Source: Molossus alvarezi (Eukaryota > Chordata > Mammalia > Chiroptera > Molossidae). From it: 64,000 nucleotides of DNA. The stretch is taken from contig CM073907.1 in NCBI GenBank assembly GCA_037176705.1, positions 14,725,001-14,789,000 on the forward strand, given 5' to 3'. The notes below the pieces were generated by a model. It saw nothing but the letters and a program-made list of their open reading frames with translations. It was not told where the DNA came from and searched no databases. This document shows positions 56,049-64,000 of the stretch, piece after piece; within the stretch, counting starts at the first letter, position 1; each line of letters opens with the position of its first letter. The translations under genes were made by a program, and so were the position numbers.

Positions 56049-56952
56049 TTACAGCAGTCCTTTTAATATTTCTTGCAGTGCTGGTTTGGTGCTAATGTAT
56101 TCCCTTAGCCTTTTTTTTTTTTTGTCTGGGAAGCTCTTTATTTAACCTTCTATTTTGAATGATAGCCTTTCTGGGTAGAGTAGTCTTGGATTCAGAACCT
56201 GGTTTTTCATGACCTTGATTATTTCATACCATTCCCTTCTGGACTGTATTGTTTCTTCTGAGAAGTCAGCTGAGAGCCTTATGGGGTTTTCTTTGTAGGT
56301 AACCTATTGCTTATCTCTTGCTGCTTTTAAGATTCTTTGTCTTCAATTTTTGGCAGTTTGATTACGATGTTTCTTGGTGTGGGCCTGTTTGGTTTCTTCT
56401 TACTTGGGGCTCTCTGTGATTCTTGAACTTGAATGCCTTCTTCCTTCACCAAATTAGGAAAGTTTTCTGTCACTATTTCTTTGAATATATTCTCTAACAC
56501 TTGCTCATTTTCTTCTTCTTCAGATACTCCGATGATGCAAAAATTCTTTCATTTCCAGTTGTCCCACAGTTCTCTTAAGCTGTCTTTCTGTTTTTTAATC
56601 GTTTTTTCCTTTTGAGTTTCTGATTGGTTGATTTCTTTCTCCCCGTCTTCTAATTCACTGATCCAGTCCTCTGCTTCCCCTACTCTGCTTTTTAGACATT
56701 CCAATGTGTTTTTCATTTCTGATATGTCATTCTTCATTTTTTCTTGTTGGTTTTTAATTTCCAACTGGTTGATTTTGAACATTCTATGTCTTTTTTTATG
56801 GCTCTCATATCCTTTCACAAGTTTTTGAGCTGCCTCAACATCATGGCTCTAGATTCTAGTTCTGTTAACTTGCTTAACTGCACCTCATTTATCTCATCTT
56901 CCATAGAGATCTCTTGTTCTTTCATTTGGCTTTTGTTTCTATTTTTCACCAT
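56049..56952 (-). pseudogene. L1 ORF1 of G, broken
   Basis: About 301 codons from a start at 56950-56952 to a stop at 56049-56051. The open part 56549-56818 is the end of the coiled coil: NQLEIKNQQEKMKNDISEMK, TLECLKSRVGEAEDWISELE, then [20 protein letters not shown]. The RNA-binding core lies in other frames at 56150-56540. Confidence 0.86.
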
Positions 56953-59336
56953 TTTGGCTATCACAGTGTGCTTTGTAGTCTGCCAAAGTTTCCCTGTGTG
57001 TTTGGTGTTCTGCTGTTTGTGGCTTTCTCTCCTGGGTTTGCATGATCAAGGAAGGACTCACTTTAAACACCACTGTCAAGTCCTAGCTTTTCTGGTTAGT
57101 GTCGCTAGCCCAGGGAATGGTAGTTATCCTCTAGCTTTTTTTGCCTGGAGGCTATTAGTAGAGGTCTCCTGAAGACCCTTGGTTTCTGAGTTACCTGAAA
57201 AACTCCCTCAGGTGCTGAGTGTAAGAGGATTTCTTGAGGTTGGGGCAGCTGCTGGTGGTTAATGGGTCTCAATTAACATGTCAGTGGCCACCAGGTTGGG
57301 TTGAATCTCTGAGAAATTGGCCTCTGCCTCTCCCCAGGGCCCTGGGGAGGATTAAAATGACCACAGTCCTGCGTGGCACCCACCAAAACTTGAGTATCCC
57401 CACACAGTTCTAGTCCAGTCTGCCTTTCCTCTGCCAGAGCCCAAAGTGAGTGGTGGCTGCCAATTTAGCCTCTCTCTAGACTTTGCGTTGTGGAGCCGCC
57501 TGGGACTTTTAACTCAAGGGTGCTTCTTCCAGCCAAGGGCGGCCGTGGCTGTGGCACCAGCCGAGGGTGTTGCACTCAGCAGAAGCCCCAGGACTAAGCC
57601 GCAGTAGCGGGACACTGTGGAGGTGGCAGCAGCTTCCAGCAGAGTCCCCTGATTCCAGCGCGTTCATGAGGCACCAGCCGAGGGCTTATTTTCTAATAGT
57701 TGGCATGTGTGTTCATCAGGGATATTGGCCTGTAGTTTTCTTTCTTTGGGGTATCTTTATCTGGTTTTGGAATTTGAATTATGTTGGCCTCATAGAATAA
57801 GTTTTGAAGTTTTTCATCTTCTTGGATTTTTTTGAAATAGTTTGAGGAGAATGGGTGTTAGGTCTTCTTTGAATGTTCAGTAAACCTCCTCCATGTAGCC
57901 ATCCAGGTCTGGGCTTTTATTTTCTGGAAGTTTCTTGATTACACCTTCAATTTCCTTAATTGTGATTGTTCTATTCTAATTTTTTGTCTCTTCCCTGTTC
58001 AGTTTTGGGCAACTGTGTGTTTCTAGAAATGTGTCCATTTTGCATAGATTGTTCAATTTTTTGGATGTAATTGTTCCTAGTATGTTTTAATGGTTCTTTG
58101 TATTTCTATGGTGTCAGTTGTTATTTCTCCTTTTTCGTTTATGATTTGGTTTATTTGAGTCCTCTCTTTTTGTTTCTTGGTGAGTCTGGTGAAAAGTTGA
58201 TCAATCTTGTTTATCTTTTAAAAAACCAGCTCTTTGTTTCATTGATTTTTTGAACTGTTTTTTTTCAGTTGCTGTGTCATTTTTTTCTGCTCTGATGTTT
58301 GCTCTTTCTTTTCTTCTACTTGCCCTGGGTTTTTCTTTTTGTTTACTTTCTAGTTCATTGAGTTTTGAGGTTAGAAAGTTAATTTGGAATTTTTCTTGTT
58401 TTTTGAGGTGGGCCTGTAGTGCTATGAACTTCCATCCCAGAACTGCTTTTGCTGCATCCCATAGATTTTGTGTTGTTGTGTGTTCATTTTCATTGGTTTC
58501 CAGGAAGTTTTTAATTTTTTCCTTGATATCCTTGGTAACTCATTCCTTGTTTAATAGCATGCTATTTAGCCTCCATGTGTTTGAAAGTGTTTGTGTGTTT
58601 TTGTTGTAATTGATTCTTAGTTTTATGCATTGCAATCTGAGAAGATGCTTGGTGTAATTTCAATCTTCTTGAATTTGTGGAGGTTTACTTTGTGTCCTAA
58701 TATTTGGTCTATCTTCAAGAATGTCCCACGGGCATTTGAGGAGAATGTATATTCTGCTGCTTTGGGGTGAAAGGTTCTGTAAATATCAATGAAATTCAGT
58801 TAATCTAGTTTGTCATTTAAGAACTCTGAGTCCGTGTTATTTTTTGTCTAGAAGATATATCCAGTGGTGTCAGTGGGCTGTTGAAGTCACCCACTATGAT
58901 TGTATTGCTATTGATCTCTTCTTTGAAGTCCTCCAGAAGTGTTTTAATATGCTTTAGTGCTCCTGTGTTTGGTGCATATATGTTTACCAGGGTTATATTC
59001 TCTTGTTGGATTGTTCCTATTAATATTATGTCGTAACACTCTTTGTCTCTTATTACAGCCCTTGGTTTGAAGTCTATCTTATCAGATGTGAGTATTGCTG
59101 CCCTAGCTTTTTATTTTACTTTATTTTTTTCCATTTGTCTGAAATTTTTTTTTTTACCTCTTCACTTTTATCCTTTGTGAGTCTGTTGTTGTGAGGTAGG
59201 TCCTTTGTAAACACAATATATATGTGTCATGTTTTTTATCCAATTACCTACCCTATGTTTTTTGACTGGGATTTTAGCCATTACATTTAAGGTTATTATT
59301 GATAAATACTTATTAGTTGCCATTTTATTCTATGTC

Positions 59337-59340
<4 letters not shown>

Positions 59341-59373
<33 letters not shown>
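59341..59373. repeat. (CT)n in the ORF1-ORF2 spacer of H
   Basis: A pure 33-bp CT run, (GA)n on the L1 sense strand, lies between the ORF1 stop and the ORF2 start. I has a 37-bp run at the same place (63862-63898), and N has a short remnant near 48885. Confidence 0.93.
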
Positions 59374-59376
<3 letters not shown>

Positions 59377-59378
59377 TT

Positions 59379-60530
59379 TTATAGCGTTTCTTGCATTGCT
59401 GGTTTGATTATGGCAAATTACTTTAGCTTTTTATTTGGTCTTTGAGGCTCTTTATTTCACCTTTGATTTTGAATGATACACCTTGCTGGATGGAGTAGTT
59501 TGGATCCAAACCCTTGCCTCGCATTACTTTGTACACTTTGTGCCACTCCCTTCTGGCCTGCAGTGTTTCTATTGAGAAATCAACTGACAGTCTAATGAGA
59601 GCCCCTTATAGGTAACTTTCTGTCTCTCTCTCTTGCTTCCATTAAGATTCTTTCTCTATCTTTAATGTTTGCCATTTTAATTATGATGCGTCTAGGTGTG
59701 GGTCTTTGTGGGTTCGTCTTGCTTGGAACTCTGTGTTTCCTGGACTTGTGTGACTTTTTCCTTTGCCAAATTAGGAAAGTTTTTTTGTCATTATTTCTTT
59801 AAAACGGTTCTCTATTCCTTTCTCTGATTCTTCTCCTTCTGTTATTCCTATGATGTGAATGTTGTTATGCTTTGTGTTGTCCCAAAGCTCCCTTAAACTC
59901 TCCTCCTGTTTTTTATTGTCAACCCCATTTCCTGCTTGGAAATTTTTTTGTTTTACCTTGTCTTCTAATGCACTGATTCAGTCTTTAGCTTTTTCTAATC
60001 TACTATTGAATCCTTCTAAGGTATTTTTCAAATCAGTTATGTCATCCTTTATTTCTTCTTGATTTTTATTCTGCCCCTTTTTTAAAGCTGCTGTAGTTCC
60101 CTCTGAGCTCTCTATAATTCTATTAAGTTGCTTGTAGTTCTTGCTGAATTGTTTGGTCACCCTTAAAATCACTGTTTTGGATTCTTTTTTTAAAATCCTC
60201 ACCTGGGGATATTTTTACATTTTATCTCCATATAGAGTGGGAGGGAAAGAGAGAGAGAAATATCAATATGAGAGAGACACATCAATTGGTTGCCACCCGC
60301 ATGACCCCAACTGTGGCTGGAGATGAACCGCAACTGAGGTATATGCCCTTGGCCAGAATGGAACCCAGGATTCCCTGGTCTGCAGAGCAGTGCTCTAACC
60401 GATGAGACAAACTGGCCAGAGCTGCTTTGAATTCTTTATCTGACTAATAGCTTTCTTCCCTTTCATGTAGTTTCTTTTCTGGTAATTCCTCCTTTTCTTT
60501 TATTTGGGTGTTATTTGTTCGTCTCCCCAT
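59379..60530 (-). pseudogene. L1 ORF1 of H, interrupted by a Ves
   Basis: Start near 60528-60530, stop at 59379-59381. Without the SINE the length is about 915 bp. The open part 59978-60202 reads as coiled coil: LRVTKQFSKNYKQLNRIIES, KNQEEIKDDITDLKNTLEGF, then NSRLEKAKD. It differs clearly from the D/G coiled coil, in line with a separate lineage. Confidence 0.8.
60188..60423 (-). mobile_element. Ves SINE (V8), old
   Basis: Tail motif cctcacctggggat, purine block, diverged body, and head ending gatgagacaaactggccaga. Target duplications are imperfect (tttggattctttt at about 60176, tttgaattcttta at 60426). It is the most diverged of the full-length copies and is inserted in ORF1 of H. Confidence 0.85.
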
Positions 60531-61439
60531 TTTAGCCATCTGGTAGTTGTAGACATGGTGAGGGATGTTAGGATGTGTAGGCTGGTCAGGGTATATAAAA
60601 TAAAGCTGCTATGCCTCCCAGACTTTTCTAATGAGTGTTGCCTCTTGTCTGCTGTGGGTCCTAGAGGATTGACTACTGTAGGCCGGTGTTTTTCTGTCCT
60701 TGTAGGCACTGCTGCTGGATCGCATGGGCCCCACTGAAGCTGCGATCCCCACTGGTTGCCTGTGCTGCAGGCAGGTGTGTAGCTCAGGCCCCGCTGGAGC
60801 CACACACCCCGACAGTCCTGTGGGCAGCTGTATCTCACAGGCACCCCTGGAGCTCCAGGTCTCACCACTGGCTTCTGGGGAGTGCTGCTGCCTGGTGGGA
60901 CTCTGCTTCTGCTCAGCCTCTGCTGAAGCTTTTGGGGATGGGACTCAGCTGCCAATCTGCTGCTGTTGCTGCCTGGGGATGGATGTCTGCTCCAGAGCTT
61001 TTGTTGCTGGGGTGGTGGCTAGGCTCTGAGCAGGACATTACTGTGGGAGATGGTGCTCGGCATTCAGCCCTGTCGTTTCTGCAGCAGGCACCTTGACAGC
61101 GCCACTACTGTGCACTGGTCTGTGTTCACATAGTGGGGTCCACTGGTTCAATGGTGCTAGGTACACTGGTGGGCTCCAGTTGCTGGGCCATAGCCACACC
61201 CACTGCCTTCTCCCAGAAAAGACCAGGGATCTTCCAAAACAGCAGGGCCTCCTGGCCATGCAAGGAGAAGGACCCTGAAGAGACTCTGACCACAGTAGCA
61301 GGCTGCTTCCTGTCCACAGCACAGGAACCTTCTGCTCTGCGTTTCTGTACTGCTTGAGGTTGCTGGTCCAAAATTCCATCCACTCACATTCTCTCTCACG
61401 CACTCACCCTTCCTCCAGTCCTGCCCACTGCCTTTCTAG

Positions 61440-61539
61440 ATTTACTCTCACTTTACTTTTAAATAAGATTCAGCATTGCATAGAAGGGTAAACTATGACT
61501 ATTACAGTTTCTAATGTGGCCATTATGACAAGAATAAGT
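61440..61539. other. Short stretch with no recognised feature
   Basis: A/T-rich sequence between the end of the H 5'UTR and an ancient L1. I see nothing identifiable in it. Confidence 0.4.
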
Positions 61540-62190
61540 GTAATCATTAGAACTCTCCTAAACTGGTGGCTGAAAGGCATGTTGGTCAAACATGTTTGGA
61601 AAAAATTTCAGTAACATGTATTAAATTTAAATATATGCAGTCATTATGACCACATTTTTTCGTAGGTCCATACTTAACTAAAATATGTATATATGTGAAC
61701 CAAAAGAAATGAACAAGAATAGTCCTAATTATATTATTGTTTCTAGCCCCAAAATGGAAGTAAACCAAATGTACATGAACAGCACAATTGATAAATGTGG
61801 CATATTCATACAAAGAATAGCGCATAGGAGTGAAAATGAATGAATTGTGCAATTCTCACATGAATGAATGTCACAGATATAATCACAAGGAAAAAGAGCC
61901 AGACATGGAGTCGTTCCTAGTGTATGGTCCTAATCCACAAATTTATATAGCAGGCGATACTAATCTGTATTGTTAAGAACTAGATGATGGTTAACTTTGG
62001 TAAGATGGAATGTGTGGTGATTGGGGACTATCAGGAGCTGAGCTTCTGGGTTGCTAGTTTAGTTTAATTTTCTTGAACTGTGTTGTAGTTACAAGGGTGT
62101 ATTCACTTTGTGATAAGTCATTGAGTTGCAGAGTGGTGATTTCTGTGCTTTTTTGGTGTGTATGTTACACTTCAATAAATGCATTTGAAT
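61540..62190 (+). mobile_element. Ancient L1 (L1M-like) 3' end, plus strand
   Basis: This reads in sense as the old mammalian L1 3' end: aaatggaagtaaaccaaatg, catattcatacaaagaatag, aaaagagccagacatgg, ggatggttaactttgg-like phrases, then gttacacttcaataaatgca at the end. It is the only L1 on the plus strand in the window and strongly diverged. Subfamily unknown (L1M or HAL1 type). The minus-strand frame 61586-61852 is its antisense. Confidence 0.72.
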
Positions 62191-62540
62191 ACATTTTTGC
62201 TTCTAAAACAAATAATGCAAATTAAAATAAAACTTTGCAATCTTAATATTATTTTTATTTTGTGAAAAATAGTCACCAAAAAGATTGCAAAGTGAAGCAC
62301 ACTGACTATATAGCTTATTTTACAAACTCATATTTTCTAGATCCACAATTATCTGATTTAATGCCAGTTGCATATAGAAAAGCACAATTATATTTACAGT
62401 TATCTGAATCCATAATCTGTTAGATGAAACTTGAGCTACTTTTCCACACCCATCAATGACACTGCTTTCACAAGAGAGTCTAATCCATGACAACTGATAG
62501 AGACTTCAGAGAAGTCATTTCTTCATTATCTGTGTAAAAC
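62191..62540. other. Unassigned A/T-rich sequence
   Basis: About 350 bp without recognisable repeat or coding content. With 61540-62190 it is the largest stretch outside the young L1 lineages, apart from the KCNK1 island, and the likely pre-insertion sequence of this locus. Confidence 0.45.
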
Positions 62541-62837
62541 ATCAGTTTTGGGAGGCTGTGTGTTTCGAGAAATTTGTCCCTTTCTCCAGATTGTCCAACT
62601 GTTGGCATATAATTGTTCTTAGTATGTTTTGATGATCCTTTGTATTTCTGTGGTGTCAGTTGTGACTTCCCTTTCATTTCTGATTTTGTTTATTTGGTTT
62701 CTCTCTTTCTGTTTCTTCATGAGTCTGGCTAAAGGTCCATCGATCTTGTTTATCTTTTCAAAGAACCAACTTTTTGTTTCATTGATCTTTTGAATTGTTT
62801 TTAGTCTCTATGACATTTATTTCTGCTCTGACCTTTA

Positions 62838-63840
62838 CTATGTCCTTCCTTCTACTACGTCAGGTTTTTCTTTCTGTTTACTTTCTAGTTCTTTAAGTTG
62901 TAGGGCAAGAAAGTCAATTAGGGATTTTTCTTGTTTCTTGAGGTAGGCCTGTAATGTTATGAACTTTCCTCTCAGGACTGCTTTCACTGTGTCCCATAGA
63001 TTTTGTGTTGTTGTGTGTTCATTTTCATTGGTTTCCAGGAAGTTTTTAATTTCTTCTTTGATCTCCTCAGTAACCCATTCATTGTTTAATAACATGCTAT
63101 TTAGCTTCCATGTGTTCAAATGTCTTTACATGTTCTTGTTGCAATTGATTTCTAGTTTTATGCCATTGTGATCTGAGAAGATGCTTGATAGGATTTCCAT
63201 CTTCTTGAATTTGTAGAGGCTTAGTATGTGTCCTAACATGTGCTCTATCTTTGAGAATGTCCCCATGTGTACTTGAGAAGAATGTGTATTCTGCAGCTTT
63301 GGGGTGAAATGTTCTGTAAATATCAATGAAGTTCTACTGATCTAGTTTGTGTTGTAAGGACTCTGTTCTTCTTAATATTTTGTCTAGAAGCTTTATTCCC
63401 TGGTGTCAGTGGCGTGTTAAAGTGCCCCACTATGATCATATTGCTATTGGTCTCTCCTTTGAATTCCTTCAGAAGTTTTAAAAATATATTTTGGTGCTCC
63501 CGTATTTGGTACATATATGTTTACCAGGGTTATATTCTCTTGTTGCATTGATCCTTTAAATATTGTGCAGTGATCTTTGCTGTCTCTTATTATGACCCTT
63601 GTTTTGAAGTATACCTTGTCAGATATGAGTATTGCTACACTAGCTATTTTCATTTGCTTGGAAAATGTTTTCCATCCCTTCACTTTCATGCTGTGTGTTT
63701 TGTTATGAGGTGGGTCTCTTGTAGACAGCATATATATGGGTCATTTTTTTTATCCAGTTAGCTACCCTATGTCTTTTGATGGGAGCATTTAAGCCATTTA
63801 CATTTAAGGTAATTATTGATAAATAGTTATTAGTTGCCAT
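62838..63840 (-). pseudogene. L1 ORF2 N-terminal part of I, broken
   Basis: Three open pieces. 63444-63731 is the endonuclease front (GWKTFSKQMKIASVAILISD, TLVNIYVPNTGAPKY). 63126-63326 is the endonuclease end ([38 protein letters not shown], with SDH intact). 62838-63119 is the linker ([40 protein letters not shown]). Frameshifts separate them. The front part around GDFNT reads VGHFNT at 63323-63514, losing the expected catalytic Asp. Confidence 0.85.
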
Positions 63841-63858
63841 TTTAATTTTGTGCCTGTG

Positions 63859-63861
<3 letters not shown>

Positions 63862-63898
<37 letters not shown>
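63862..63898. repeat. (CT)n in the ORF1-ORF2 spacer of I
   Basis: A pure 37-bp run, about half of the 69-bp spacer, at the same place as in H. Confidence 0.93.
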
Positions 63899-63901
<3 letters not shown>

Positions 63902-64000
63902 TTTTCTTCTTACTACAGTCCCTTAAGCATTTCTCTCAGTGCTGGTTTGGTGGTGGTAAATTCCTTTTGCTTTTTTAATCCATGAAGCTCTTTATTTCTC

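Larger units (their letters stand above)
51960..57685 (-). mobile_element. L1 element G, nearly complete
   Basis: 3'UTR (51960-52187), ORF2 (52188-56003), spacer of about 45 bp, ORF1 (56049-56952), and a 5'UTR to about 57685 that stops short of the terminal YY1-like end seen in D and J. Total about 5.7 kb. Sequence type is that of D and J. Frames are broken at several points. Confidence 0.9.
57686..61430 (-). mobile_element. L1 element H, RT to 5'UTR, N-type
   Basis: It begins in RT (ggcatgtgtgttcatcaggg) right after the 5'UTR of G. It runs through linker and endonuclease to the ORF2 start (59321-59323), a CT-rich spacer, ORF1 (59379-60530, with a Ves) and a long 5'UTR to about 61430 of the same type as N. 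Frames are heavily broken. The 3' part is missing, probably because G or recombination removed it. Confidence 0.83.
62541..64000 (-). mobile_element. L1 element I, RT N-terminus to ORF1 end, cut by the window edge
   Basis: It starts at atcagttttgggaggctgtg (RT N-terminal part), then linker, endonuclease, ORF2 start (63838-63840), CT-rich spacer, and the first part of ORF1 from its stop (about 63910). The sequence type is that of H and N. It continues beyond the window. The left end is a truncation into unassigned DNA. Confidence 0.85.

Noticed and set aside
61586..61852. 88-codon minus-strand frame with His/Tyr-rich content
   Set aside because: It is the antisense of an ancient L1 3' end; no similarity to any family that I recognise.

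Overview
This window is mammalian repeat DNA, most likely from a bat. Two things point there: LINE-1 (L1) elements fill over 90 percent of it, and nine tRNA-derived SINEs sit among them whose head, box A/B and tail match the Ves family known from bats (Chiroptera). I see no intact protein gene, no true tRNA or rRNA gene and no CRISPR array. Every recognisable coding remnant is a decayed L1 ORF1 or ORF2, plus one broken exon of the potassium channel gene KCNK1.

Layout. 1-4.6 kb: L1 fragments interrupted by Ves copies. 4.6-13.8 kb: an endonuclease-deleted L1 (C) fused to a 3'-truncated but otherwise long L1 (J) with a repeat-rich 5'UTR. 13.8-15.7 kb: an older L1 3' half (K). 15.7-27.0 kb: a tandem duplication whose unit is an L1, about 215 bp of single-copy-looking flank, and a TATC-type microsatellite. 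27.06-32.87 kb: a structurally complete L1 (D: 3'UTR, ORF2, spacer, ORF1, 5'UTR). 32.9-33.1 kb: an L2 fragment. 33.2-37.5 kb: a composite L1 (E) with two Ves copies. 37.5-38.66 kb: a GC-rich island with KCNK1 exon 1, its splice donor and a 38-bp minisatellite. 38.66-45.56 kb: L1 fragments, mostly a direct-repeat paralogue of the 4.6-14.4 kb block. 45.56-51.0 kb: a piece paralogous to E, then an L1 with another 5'UTR type (N). 51.1-51.95 kb: an old L1 piece. 51.96-57.69 kb: a nearly complete L1 (G). 57.69-61.43 kb: the 5' part of an L1 of the N type (H). 61.4-62.54 kb: an ancient plus-strand L1 3' end and unassigned DNA. 62.54-64 kb: the start of another N/H-type L1 (I), cut by the window edge.

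Every L1 from the younger lineages lies on the minus strand. The long plus-strand ORFs rich in Phe, Leu and Ser are simply the antisense of L1 and are not genes.

The interest of the window is in how it was built. Several L1 copies share the same internal breakpoints, the same loss of the ORF2 start codon, or the same fused junctions. Those copies cannot all be independent insertions. The block appears to have grown partly by recombination between co-oriented L1s (unequal exchange, deletion and duplication), with Ves insertions added at various times. I found no evidence of a new functional system. The strongest leads are the shared defective L1 structures, the tandem duplication with a hybrid L1 at its joint, and the stranded KCNK1 exon.
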